A stretch of DNA of 13,478 nucleotides from CAZXYS01 sp964645005 (GCA_964645005.1 CAZXYS010000064.1:1-13478), one strand, 5' to 3'; shown: positions 1-7,061, counted from the first letter of the stretch. A program made the numbers and translations. The notes: generated by a model from the sequence alone, not told the origin.

Positions 1-2551
1 TTGATACCACACCGTACCCAAAACCTGTGATCTCGTTGTTCTCGATTACATTGTTCGAGTTAGGAATAGTATCTAGATTAAAGCTTATATCTTCTTCAGC
101 AAGATCTTCTTTCTTGACAAGTGAACCTCTACTGACGATACCGGCTGAGTAGCCATCCTTGGAGGAACCGGAACCTGAAGAGTCAGCATCCCAGATAAAC
201 TCTGTGCCAATGTATTTGACCAGCGGAAGTTTGGTTCTATTAGCTATCGACTGCGTATTGTTCTCAAAAATACAGTTACGAACCGTTATGTCTTGAGAAC
301 CTGTGCCCATATAGATAGCTGCACCGTGGACATCTGAACTGCTGTTGAGAACAAACTTGAATGACTTCTGCTTGCCGCCGTCAAGGACAATATGTCCGGG
401 TGAGTTGGCATATTCAGGCAGTTGAAGTGAGTTCATTACAGCATTTTCATTTGCCGGGGCAACATTCTGACCGAACAGAATACCCTTACCATTCGGCGCA
501 TTTAGCACTATCTCTATGCCGCCTCGTGAGTGTGCCTTATTGCGGTGAGGCATCCATTTGATCATATTTGTTTCTTCAGTTTCTTCATCATAGCCAAGAC
601 CTATAATTAATGAACTGAAATCCCATGCAGGATTTGTCTGTCCGACACCCGTTACTTCATATTTGTCATCGGTAAGCTGGAAGACTACGCTGCCGGCTAA
701 GCCTCGGCGATATAATTCATCCATCGCATCGCCAATCGTCTTGAAATTCCTGGCTTGACCGTCATATTGTTTTCCAACTGTATAAGTACCTTCCAGACCG
801 CCTTCGACATAGAAATATGTACAAAGCGTATCATCCTCACGGACTTCATCTTCTATAGAGGTTATAAAGATGCAGGCTTTGTATTCGCCGGGCTCGTTAA
901 TAACCATCATGTCAAAGTCCTGAACCCTCAGGTTATATTTACCTGAAGGAACATCCTGAACTTCAAGATTGCTCTCATAAACTACTTCATCGTCACTTGT
1001 TCTGATGACTTTGAACGCTGCCGGTACATCCGAAGCATCACTGATACCAATATTCTTGAATCTTGCTACCGGGAATATCGGGCGTCCGGCAAGAAGCGTG
1101 GTATCTGGTTTTGGATCGAGAATTGCATCTGCCTGAAGCTGAATGGCATAAGCAATCTCAAATGTATAAGGATTGGTCTGATAATCTCTTGTATAATGAT
1201 CATTGTATTCTTCCTGATCCGTTGCACTCATCAGAACAGCATCCAATTGGAATTTGTAGATGCCTGTACGGATATAGCTGACATAGTCAAAGTCAAGTTC
1301 CACTTCATCACCTGTTTTAAGGATTTCCTTCGGTGGTGCGGAATAAGGAACCGTATCGGTGTAGATAAGCTCCCCGTCAGGATCCCAGATTCGCGCTACG
1401 CCATAGAACTGCTTTACATCGTTGAGTCCTACGTTCTTGAATTTGCCTGTTATTCTGATTGTTTGTCCGCGTACATATTTAAAGTACTGCGGATCACCAT
1501 TTGTCTTAGGTGAAACTATGCCTGAAGCGGCAAGGTCATCATCCCAGGCTACAATAAAATTATTACTCTTTGCTTTAGGTGTTCCATCCATATAAGCGTA
1601 AACACCATAAGTACCGCCGCTGTTAGCTTCAAATGAGCCGTCGCCAAAAGGAGATTTTGGATATGAATAATCACCTTCGCTGTGTTGAATTGTATATTCA
1701 GCTCCGGAATTCCCTACATCTATCCATGTATCAGTTGAAGGATATTGCTCTAAACCTCTGTAAACTATATTTTCCGATGGCATAGGACCAAATATGTAAA
1801 ATTGACAGCTCGTTCCGGCAGGCTGATTCCCGCTGAATATCATGCTCGGTTTCTTGAAATATATCATCTCGCCGTCTTTATCTCTGGTCTCGCCGTTATA
1901 TCTTTCACCAGCAAATAGAATATCATCTTGAGATGGATATGTATCTTTTACACCGGATTCAATTTCGATTATATAATCCTCTCCTTCTCCATAATGGTAG
2001 CAATAAGTTCTACCACTATATGACCAATAATAACCTATAGCACATGGACCATAATCGTAATAGTAATTGCTATAAATCCTCATACGGAATTTTCCTTCTA
2101 CATCTTCAGGGACATTCCAGCACCATGTATTGTCCATCCATGTGTTATATCCGTAACGCCTGTAACTGACCATATGTTCACGGTATTCTGCATTCCGGAA
2201 AACACCGTCTGCATTCCAGTCGATGTAAATACGGCATCTATTATAATAGGATTGGTTATAACGTCTTACGCGAACGCAGAACTCCTCACCGGGTCTTAGT
2301 TTAATAGTTTCATCCTCATGGAAATAATAACAATTTTCCTGCCCGGATGACCTCTCAAACTTTAATTCCCCCCCTTGTGTCACCTGCACTAATGAAATGT
2401 AAGTATAGTAATTCCAGCAGTATTCGTACGTGCACCCCCTGCGATAGGGTCGGCAGTAGTTGTCCGGCTGGGCTTTGAGCTCTTCAGCTACTGTAGAAAA
2501 CAGTAGAAATGAAAACAGAGCCAATAGAAATTTTTTAGTAAATTTGTTCAT
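1..2551 (-). CDS. Large secreted surface protein, GEVED-like domain plus beta-helix (3' partial)
   Basis: The minus-strand frame is open without a stop from the ATG at 2551 to the window edge (850 codons), so the C-terminus is missing. An AAGGTG ribosome binding site lies 5 bases before the ATG. Residues 1-28 form a signal peptide: a Lys-rich start, a Leu/Phe-rich core and a likely cut after ELKAQ. Residues 30-90 are rich in Tyr and Cys. Residues about 91-197 look like a GEVED domain, with IDWNADGVF near 110 and YGEGEDYIIEI near 189. Two stretches resemble CARDB/Ig-like folds (ITGKFKNVGLND near 357 and VARFKNIGISDA near 493). From about 590 the chain looks like a right-handed beta-helix, with rungs such as DITVRNCIFENN and NVIENNEITGFGYG. 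The likely role is an exported, perhaps cell-surface, adhesin-like or carbohydrate-contacting protein. A type IX sorting tail would lie outside the window. Function is not assignable beyond this. Confidence 0.85.
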   Translation of the reverse strand, partial: MNKFTKKFLLALFSFLLFSTVAEELKAQPDNYCRPYRRGCTYEYCWNYYTYISLVQVTQGGELKFERSSGQENCYYFHEDETIKLRPGEEFCVRVRRYNQSYYNRCRIYIDWNADGVFRNAEYREHMVSYRRYGYNTWMDNTWCWNVPEDVEGKFRMRIYSNYYYDYGPCAIGYYWSYSGRTYCYHYGEGEDYIIEIESGVKDTYPSQDDILFAGERYNGETRDKDGEMIYFKKPSMIFSGNQPAGTSCQFYIFGPMPSENIVYRGLEQYPSTDTWIDVGNSGAEYTIQHSEGDYSYPKSPFGDGSFEANSGGTYGVYAYMDGTPKAKSNNFIVAWDDDLAASGIVSPKTNGDPQYFKYVRGQTIRITGKFKNVGLNDVKQFYGVARIWDPDGELIYTDTVPYSAPPKEILKTGDEVELDFDYVSYIRTGIYKFQLDAVLMSATDQEEYNDHYTRDYQTNPYTFEIAYAIQLQADAILDPKPDTTLLAGRPIFPVARFKNIGISDASDVPAAFKVIRTSDDEVVYESNLEVQDVPSGKYNLRVQDFDMMVINEPGEYKACIFITSIEDEVREDDTLCTYFYVEGGLEGTYTVGKQYDGQARNFKTIGDAMDELYRRGLAGSVVFQLTDDKYEVTGVGQTNPAWDFSSLIIGLGYDEETEETNMIKWMPHRNKAHSRGGIEIVLNAPNGKGILFGQNVAPANENAVMNSLQLPEYANSPGHIVLDGGKQKSFKFVLNSSSDVHGAAIYMGTGSQDITVRNCIFENNTQSIANRTKLPLVKYIGTEFIWDADSSGSGSSKDGYSAGIVSRGSLVKKEDLAEEDISFNLDTIPNSNNVIENNEITGFGYGVVS

Positions 2552-2584
2552 TATAACACCTTAATATTATTTAAAAATGACAGT

Positions 2585-2638
2585 TATGAATGTAAAATTT
2601 TAATATCATCTGTAAAAAAAGAATATTTATGAATGTAA
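2585..2638. repeat. 11-base direct repeat, possible operator pair
   Basis: TATGAATGTAA occurs at 2585-2595 and again at 2628-2638, identical over 11 bases and offset by 43 bases, about four helical turns. Read on the minus strand the unit is TTACATTCATA, and the copies sit about 34 and 77 bases upstream of the secreted-protein start. Same-face spacing fits a dimeric regulator, possibly the adjacent LuxR-type protein. That link is inference. The AT-rich background makes chance repeats more likely. Confidence 0.4.
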
Positions 2639-2696
2639 TATGTTCTAAAAGCAATAAAACACTAAGGCATAAAAAGTTACTAGATGATTTGTCTTT

Positions 2697-2727
2697 TTTA
2701 CAATAGCAATTATGATATTTATATTTA
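2697..2727 (+). promoter_or_regulatory. Weak Bacteroidota-type promoter candidate for the response regulator
   Basis: TTTA, 19 bases, then TATATTTA. Each box is one base off the TTTG-N19-TAnnTTTG form. It would give a leader of about 230 bases before the ATG at 2963. In a region this AT-rich such matches arise easily. Confidence 0.2.
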
Positions 2728-2776
2728 GTAAAAAATTTATTAGTGGCGGGTAATTTTTACAAAGTGACTTATTTTT

Positions 2777-2853
2777 TGGTAAGAAAGTTAGATTGGAAAA
2801 AATGCTTCAAATTTTTTTCTAACATTTTTTTACTTAATGTGTACTTCTTACCA
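2777..2853. repeat. Nested inverted repeat in the regulator leader
   Basis: TGGTAAGAA (2777-2785) pairs perfectly with TTCTTACCA (2845-2853). Inside it GTTAGA (2787-2792) pairs with TCTAAC (2818-2823), and A-runs and T-runs between them could pair further. As RNA this would be a bulged hairpin about 110 bases before the regulator start. As DNA it could be an operator. No known riboswitch is recognised. Confidence 0.35.
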
Positions 2854-2962
2854 TGGAGACTTATTAGAATAATCTTTTTCGTGACTGAGAGAAATTCATA
2901 ACCAAAGAACAACCCGCATAGTGTTGTTTTATGTGATTTAAAAAAAATTATGGATCCCGAAG

Positions 2963-3616
2963 ATGAAAAAGATTTTACTGGCTGACGATCATAGTATTGT
3001 ACAAGAAGGAATGAAATCATTTATTAATGCCAGGAATGACTTTAATATAGTTGGTTCCGCATATTCCGGAAAAGAAGTTTTAAAAAAGATAGGCAGCAAA
3101 AAATTTGATCTGATTATACTCGATATTAGTATGCCCGATAAGAACATTTATCAGTTAGTACATGAAATCAGAAAAATCAATGAAGAATTGCCGATTATCA
3201 TTTACTCAATATATGAAGAAGAACATTACGCAATTAGACTGCTGGAAATAGGGGTGAATGGTTACTTAAACAAATCTGCCGGTATCGAAGAGATCACTTT
3301 CGCTATTGAAAAAGTATTACAGGGGAAAATGTACATTTCCCAAAACCTCGCTGAATACTACGCAAAATTTATGAAAACAGGTAACAACAAACCACATCAT
3401 ACAAAACTTTCTTCAAGGGAATATGAAATTTTTATTATGCTGGCATCTGGTGAAACTACTAACATGATAGCGAAAAAACTATACGTAAGTAAAAGCACCG
3501 TCTCAAATCACCGTCATCAGATCATGAAAAAACTTGGGGTAACTAATAGCGTGCAGATAACACTTTATGCTATAAAATACGACCTTATTGATCCTAAAAA
3601 TTTATCATGGAATTAG
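2963..3616 (+). CDS. NarL/LuxR-family two-component response regulator
   Basis: This is a 217-residue DNA-binding response regulator, the usual length for the NarL/FixJ class. The receiver domain (about 1-120) shows the acidic pair D8-D9, phospho-acceptor D54 in LIILDISMPD, S82 at the switch Ser/Thr position, and the conserved K104. The C-terminal LuxR-type helix-turn-helix (about 148-210) begins KLSSREYEIF and contains the recognition region LYVSKSTVSNHRHQIMKKLG. It should bind DNA after phosphorylation by a sensor kinase, but no kinase gene is in the window. The start at 2963 is the first ATG in frame after an upstream in-frame TAA at 2939. No clear ribosome binding site precedes it. The gene is noticeably AT-rich. 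It is divergent from the secreted-protein gene and convergent with the ABC ATPase. The target is unknown, with the divergent region a reasonable candidate. Confidence 0.93.
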   Translation: MKKILLADDHSIVQEGMKSFINARNDFNIVGSAYSGKEVLKKIGSKKFDLIILDISMPDKNIYQLVHEIRKINEELPIIIYSIYEEEHYAIRLLEIGVNGYLNKSAGIEEITFAIEKVLQGKMYISQNLAEYYAKFMKTGNNKPHHTKLSSREYEIFIMLASGETTNMIAKKLYVSKSTVSNHRHQIMKKLGVTNSVQITLYAIKYDLIDPKNLSWN

Positions 3617-3638
3617 ATTGGCTTTGTAAATACCAAAT

Positions 3639-4409
3639 TTATGAGTACCTTTCCAAAAACTCCTGCACCACAATGTCTTCAGAGTTTATCATCTCCTCGT
3701 ATGAACCTTCGAACCGCACTTTCCCATCGTTCAGCATAGCTATGTTATCGGCAACTTTAGCAACCGAGAACATATCATGAGTGATAACTATCGAAGTTAC
3801 ATTCAATTTCGTCAAATCACGGATCAGGTCATCAACCTGCTGTGAAGTAACCGGATCAAGCCCGGTCGTCGGTTCATCGTAAATTATGTAGGATGGATTA
3901 CCGACCAAAGCACGGGCAACACTGACACGCTTCTTCATACCTCCGGAAAGATCAGCCGGCTTTTTATCTTTTAGAATATTCCAATCTCGTTCAAATTCGG
4001 CATCATTGGTTCCTTTTCTTTCCGGCAGCATGGCAACTGCTGTCAGGACGCGGACAGCTTCCTCGTTCAGCTTTTCCCAATCCTTTACACCGTGCTCATA
4101 GAGCCCGATGACAATATTTTCAAAAACCGTGTAAGAATCGAAGAGAGCTCCTCCTTGAAAAACAAAACCTATTTTCTGTCGCAAATTGAATATACCTTCC
4201 TTATCAAGTTCATCGATCCTTTTCCCATCGACTAATACATAGCCGCTGTCGGGCTCCAGCAAACCAACAACATGTTTCACCAGCACACTTTTCCCGCACC
4301 CCGACTTTCCGATAATACAAATAGTGTCTCCCATGGGAATGGTCAGGTCAACCCCATTAAGCACTTCATTCGGACCGAAAGCCTTATGCAGATCGTTTAT
4401 CTCAATCAT
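3639..4409 (-). CDS. MlaF-like ABC transporter ATP-binding protein
   Basis: This is a 256-residue ABC ATPase with all nucleotide-binding motifs. Walker A is GKSGCGKS (34-41), the Q-loop is FVFQGG (Q85), the signature is LSGGM (154-158), Walker B is YIIYDEP (D178, E179), and the switch His is H211 in ITHDM. The phrases KSVLVKHVVGLLEPDSG, GALFDSYTVFENI and PTTGLDPVTS are typical of the MlaF/Ttg2A branch. That branch powers phospholipid or other lipid transport with an MlaE permease and an MCE-domain MlaD protein. Neither partner is adjacent: downstream is the convergent regulator, upstream is metF. The segment between VAML and LSGG (about 126-154) is roughly 15 residues longer than usual, adding a charged stretch. 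The gene has its own promoter candidate at 4440-4473, so it is probably not just the tail of the metF operon. The lipid-transport role is inferred from family only. Confidence 0.88.
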   Translation of the reverse strand: MIEINDLHKAFGPNEVLNGVDLTIPMGDTICIIGKSGCGKSVLVKHVVGLLEPDSGYVLVDGKRIDELDKEGIFNLRQKIGFVFQGGALFDSYTVFENIVIGLYEHGVKDWEKLNEEAVRVLTAVAMLPERKGTNDAEFERDWNILKDKKPADLSGGMKKRVSVARALVGNPSYIIYDEPTTGLDPVTSQQVDDLIRDLTKLNVTSIVITHDMFSVAKVADNIAMLNDGKVRFEGSYEEMINSEDIVVQEFLERYS

Positions 4410-4711
4410 TAATATTCACTATCTAATATTTATTTTTGTCAAATTTATGAAAAATGACATAGAGATAAGCAAATTATTTCAAAGTATTCTGTATTAATAA
4501 AATTATTAAATAAATCTATGTGGATATAAGGCATCCTATATCTTACTCCTTTGTTTTCTTAACATCCTTCGCATGACAAAAAATTTTAACTTAAAACTCA
4601 TAAACTAAAGATCTATCCCATCGGTTTTTACAATCAACGAAGTTCACCTTAAAAAAGGGAGAGAGTTGTATCCAATCCTTTCGTAATTCCTCATTGATAA
4701 TTGGTAATTGA
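4410..4711. other. 302-base intergenic region between metF and the ABC ATPase gene
   Basis: No supported gene lies here. The part next to the ATPase holds its promoter candidate. GATATAAGG/CCTATATC at 4523-4542 forms a short inverted repeat with one bulged base and a 3-base loop, which could be an operator. CCTTAAAAAAGG at 4647-4658 is a short palindrome resembling a decayed relative of the element at 7034-7061. No GC-rich hairpin followed by a T-run is seen after metF, so the operon's terminator is not evident. A 29-codon frame at 4445-4534 is considered under rejected items. Confidence 0.5.
4440..4473 (-). promoter_or_regulatory. Bacteroidota-type promoter candidate for the ABC ATPase gene
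   Basis: On the minus strand TTTG (4470-4473), 22 bases, then TAAATTTG (4440-4447), an exact match to TAnnTTTG. The implied start of transcription is about 25 bases before the ATG at 4409. The spacing is at the long end of what is accepted for this promoter class. Confidence 0.45.
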
Positions 4712-5665
4712 TTATACCGCAGGTCTCGGCGCTACCCCCGCCTTCTCAGCTATTCGGGGTACGCTCTTTTCGGCGCCGATAGCCATTAGGTGGACACCGC
4801 TGACGCCTTCGATCTCGCGTAACTCAGCGATCTGTTCGAGAGCAATCTGCTCGCCTTTCGCCCTCTGATCTTCGGCATTCGAGATGCGATCGACCAACTC
4901 GTCGGGAATAGAGATACCGGAAACATTGTCCTTCATATATTTCGCCATGCGTGCAGACTTCAGCGGGGTAATCCCGGCGAGGATACAGACCTTCTGATGC
5001 AAACCCATGTTGCGGACTTCCTTCATCCATTGCCTAAAGCGTTCCATATCGTAGATCACCTGCGTCTGGATAAAATCCGCACCCGCGTTGATCTTCTTCG
5101 CCAGCCGGATAACGCGGAAATCCAGGGGATCGGCAAAAGGATTGGCGGCAGCGCCTATGAATATCTTCATCTCGAAGGGGGGATCCTTCTTGCGATTGCG
5201 GATTTCGTCGCCGCAGAGGAATTTATGTTCGTCGCGCATTTGCTTCAGCATAGAGATTAGCTGGACGGAATCGATGTCATGCACATTTTTCGCAGTCGGG
5301 TGATTTCCGAAAGAGTGGTGATCACCAGTCAGACAGAGGATATTTTTGATGCCGAGAGCAGCGGCGCCCAGCACATCGCTCTGGATAGCAAGGCGGTTGC
5401 GGTCGCGGGTGACTATCTGCATAACGGGTTCCAATCCGCATTGCAGCGAGATAACGCTGGCAGCCATGGACGACATGCGAACTATCGCCGTCTGATTATC
5501 CGTAATATTGGCGGCATCCACCGAGCCTTTGAGCACTTCCGCCTTTTCCGCGATAAAATTCCTGTCGGCGGATTTCGGCGGACCAAGCTCCCCGGTGAAA
5601 GCAAATTTGCCGCTATGCAAAACTTTTTCCAGATTACTGCCACATTTTAAACCGTTTTCATTCAT
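4712..5665 (-). CDS. metF: Methylenetetrahydrofolate reductase, catalytic subunit MetF
   Basis: This is a 317-residue FAD-dependent TIM-barrel enzyme that interconverts 5,10-methylene-THF and 5-methyl-THF, the last folate step of the methyl branch of the Wood-Ljungdahl pathway. Visible family features are the catalytic Glu E26 in FTGELGPPK, the LTGDH motif (112-116) at the FAD/folate site, GAAANPFADP (171-180), FIQTQVIYD (199-207) and the late-barrel GITPLKSARMAKYM. There is no long C-terminal regulatory domain, as expected for the bacterial/acetogen type. It is the last gene of the hdrCBA-mvhD-metV-metF operon. Electrons should therefore reach it through MetV and the Hdr complex rather than from NAD(P)H binding directly. 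The ATG at 5665 has no clear ribosome binding site of its own and overlaps the stop of a 22-codon frame by ATGA, suggesting coupled translation. It is visibly richer in G+C than the left part of the window. Confidence 0.95.
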   Translation of the reverse strand: MNENGLKCGSNLEKVLHSGKFAFTGELGPPKSADRNFIAEKAEVLKGSVDAANITDNQTAIVRMSSMAASVISLQCGLEPVMQIVTRDRNRLAIQSDVLGAAALGIKNILCLTGDHHSFGNHPTAKNVHDIDSVQLISMLKQMRDEHKFLCGDEIRNRKKDPPFEMKIFIGAAANPFADPLDFRVIRLAKKINAGADFIQTQVIYDMERFRQWMKEVRNMGLHQKVCILAGITPLKSARMAKYMKDNVSGISIPDELVDRISNAEDQRAKGEQIALEQIAELREIEGVSGVHLMAIGAEKSVPRIAEKAGVAPRPAV

Positions 5666-5730
5666 GATATTTTGTGCAATTTTTCTTTAACAACACGTGT
5701 AACTTTTTCAATTTCAAAAATATTAATCAT
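5662..5730 (-). CDS. Possible 22-residue peptide coupled to metF
   Basis: An ATG at 5730 is preceded by AGAAGG 8 bases upstream, a better ribosome binding site than those of most genes here. The frame runs 22 codons and ends in TGA overlapping the metF ATG (ATGA). The predicted peptide starts MINIFEIEKV and continues TRVVKEKLHKIS. Hydrophobic residues at 7, 10, 14, 18 and 21 would line one face of an amphipathic helix. It could be a real micropeptide, a leader that loads ribosomes for metF, or chance. The helix resembles encapsulation-type tail peptides, but no microcompartment gene is in view. Confidence 0.35.
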   Translation of the reverse strand: MINIFEIEKVTRVVKEKLHKIS

Positions 5731-5749
5731 TTAAATTACCTTCTTCTTT

Positions 5750-5785
5750 CCCCTCCTTACTAAGGAGGGGATAAAGGGGTGGTCA
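5750..5785. repeat. Palindromic intergenic element, metV-metF spacer
   Basis: CCCCTCCTTA (5750-5759) and TAAGGAGGGG (5761-5770) form a near loop-free hairpin, followed by a further GGGG and TGGTCA up to 5785. The form matches a dispersed intergenic repeat type that I recall from many bacterial genomes. Its right end coincides with the metV stop codon (TGA, complement of 5783-5785). Confidence 0.65.
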
Positions 5786-6460
5786 ATCAAACATTACATC
5801 CTCTCTCACAACCCGTCTGGGACCGCCATCCCTATCATGCGACCAGTCCTTCGCCGGCTGATTTTCCATTAGTTCTTCCACTCTGCCGAGCTTCTTCATC
5901 CGCTCGTAGATAAGCTGCCAGGCGCATTCCGTATGCTCGGGATCTATCTCGCACATACCACCGGAAGAGCCGCCGCAGGGACCGTTCATCAGACTTTTCG
6001 AGCAGCGCGCTACAGGGCAAATACCGCCATACCGTTCGAGGACGCATTCACCGCAGCCGGCGCAGCGCTCAGACCAGACGCCCTGTTCCATATTCGCCCC
6101 GAAGAACTTCGTATTCAACCCTGGATGCACTATCGCATCGGGAAACAACTCGACGATATGCTGCACCCCAACACCGCAGCCCAGCGATAGCACTGCATCG
6201 GCTTCCTTTATCTTCTTAGCGGTTGCCTCATCGAAGAATTCCCTGTCGCATTGGCGTTGGATGGTGTGTTCAAGCACATCTATATTGTGGTAATTCTCTT
6301 TGGCGGCGAGCCTTATCTGATTCGAGACGATGCCGACTTCCTTATCGCCTCCAGCCATACACACCGTAACGCAGGTGCCGCAGCCCATTACGAGAATTTT
6401 CTCATGCCCTTTGACATAATCATATATCTCTTGAAAAGGCTTCTGTTCTGCAACAATCAT
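5783..6460 (-). CDS. metV: MetV, zinc/FeS partner subunit of methylenetetrahydrofolate reductase
   Basis: This is a 225-residue cysteine-rich protein of the MetV / MTHFR C-terminal family, which pairs with MetF and passes it electrons. An N-terminal cluster GCGTCVTVC (C27, C30, C34) is followed by C71 and C95 in SLGCGVGVQH. A second set comprises C133, C136 and C139 in RCAGCGEC, then C148, C153, C162 and C170 (ICPVARC, GPCGGSSGGMC). Thirteen cysteines can hold one or more iron-sulfur clusters and a zinc site. The assignment of individual ligands is not possible from sequence alone. A good ribosome binding site, CGGAG, stands 8 bases before the ATG at 6460. It lies between mvhD and metF in the operon, so it probably bridges the Hdr/MvhD electron chain to the FAD of MetF. 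The stop codon overlaps the end of the palindromic element in the following spacer. Confidence 0.93.
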   Translation of the reverse strand: MIVAEQKPFQEIYDYVKGHEKILVMGCGTCVTVCMAGGDKEVGIVSNQIRLAAKENYHNIDVLEHTIQRQCDREFFDEATAKKIKEADAVLSLGCGVGVQHIVELFPDAIVHPGLNTKFFGANMEQGVWSERCAGCGECVLERYGGICPVARCSKSLMNGPCGGSSGGMCEIDPEHTECAWQLIYERMKKLGRVEELMENQPAKDWSHDRDGGPRRVVREDVMFD

Positions 6461-6507
6461 TTTATTTACTCCGGTAATTTATCATTTTATTTATACTTTA
6501 AATTATC

Positions 6508-6578
6508 TGTAATTGCGAGGAACGAAGTTACAAAGCAATCTGTTATTGAAGGATTGCTTCACTCCGCTCGCAATGACA
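6508..6578. repeat. REP-like palindromic element, mvhD-metV spacer
   Basis: The outer arms are TGTAATTGCGAG (6508-6519) and CTCGCAATGACA (6567-6578), pairing with one mismatch. The inner arms are AAGCAATC (6533-6540) and GATTGCTT (6552-6559) around an 11-base loop. The 71-base element resembles the widespread ATTGCGAGG...CTCGCAATGACA dispersed repeat family, as I recall it. It ends 2 bases from the mvhD stop codon. Copy number in this genome cannot be seen here. Confidence 0.8.
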
Positions 6579-6580
6579 TA

Positions 6581-6994
6581 CTATATTTCAGCTTCAACTT
6601 CATCTGCCATCAGACCTTTGATTTTCTCCGTGAATTCCTGTGCAGTCTGCGCGAACAGCGGACCTTCCGACGCCGCGATATGGAACATTTCCAGCCGCTC
6701 GGGATTTATGCCCACTTCTTCGAGCTTTATCTTAGCGTAATCCACCCGCTTCTTCGCGCGGATATTGCCTTCAAGAAAGTGGCAGCTGCCAACCTCGCAT
6801 CCGGCAACCATGACGCCGTCGGCATGATCTACAAATGCTTCAAGTATCATGTTGACATCGACTTTCCCTGAGCAGGGCAGCCGCACAATCCGGATATTCG
6901 TCGGATACTGCCTGCGCATCGTGCCCGCCAGATCGGCAGCCGTAAACGCACAGTAATGACAACAAAAAGCTATTATCTTAGGTTCCTTATCCAT
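6581..6994 (-). CDS. mvhD: MvhD-like [2Fe-2S] electron-transfer subunit
   Basis: This 137-residue protein of the MvhD/FlpD family has the expected length and cysteine pattern: CCHYC (C11, C12, C15), PCSGK (C41) and AGCEVGSCH (C66, C71). In methanogens MvhD carries electrons from hydrogenase or formate dehydrogenase to HdrA. In the acetogen arrangement it is part of the Hdr-MetFV complex without hydrogenase. It follows hdrA and precedes metV here, and no MvhA/MvhG or formate dehydrogenase gene is in the window. It probably relays electrons between HdrA and MetV/MetF. No clear ribosome binding site precedes the ATG at 6994. The acidic C-terminal tail (DEVEAEI) ends 2 bases from a REP-like element. 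The family assignment is firm and the exact electron route is inferred. Confidence 0.95.
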   Translation of the reverse strand: MDKEPKIIAFCCHYCAFTAADLAGTMRRQYPTNIRIVRLPCSGKVDVNMILEAFVDHADGVMVAGCEVGSCHFLEGNIRAKKRVDYAKIKLEEVGINPERLEMFHIAASEGPLFAQTAQEFTEKIKGLMADEVEAEI

Positions 6995-7033
6995 TTTGAT
7001 ATCTATACTATTTTGTAAAATACACTTCTTATT

Positions 7034-7061
7034 CCCCCTTAAAAAAGGGGGTTAAAGGGGG
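7034..7061. repeat. Palindromic intergenic element, hdrA-mvhD spacer
   Basis: CCCCCTT (7034-7040), AAAA, AAGGGGG (7045-7051) form a hairpin, then TTAAA and a second GGGGG (7057-7061). It has the layout of the element at 5750-5785 (C-run, G-run, spaced second G-run) but a different sequence. It lies 40 bases after the hdrA stop. Confidence 0.6.

Larger units (their letters stand above)
2552..2962. other. 411-base AT-rich divergent intergenic region
   Basis: No convincing gene is seen between the secreted-protein start (minus) and the response-regulator start (plus). The stretch is very AT-rich and must hold promoters for both. It contains an 11-base direct repeat, a 9-base inverted repeat enclosing a smaller one, and one weak Bacteroidota-type promoter candidate for the plus strand, each listed separately. 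An 83-codon minus-strand frame at 2769-3020 overlaps the regulator start and looks spurious. Confidence 0.6.

Noticed and set aside
2769..3020. 83-codon minus-strand frame before and overlapping the response regulator
   Set aside because: It overlaps the regulator start in antisense, is built from AT-rich low-complexity sequence, and shows no protein features.
4445..4534. 29-codon minus-strand frame with AAAGGAG upstream, between metF and the ABC ATPase gene
   Set aside because: The spacing of the ribosome binding site is long (11 bases), the frame runs through the promoter candidate of the next gene, and the sequence is AT-driven. It is kept only as a remote possibility.
6251..6871. 206-codon plus-strand frame across metV, the REP-like element and mvhD
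   Set aside because: Part of its translation is simply the palindromic element read through, and the flanking parts are antisense to real genes.
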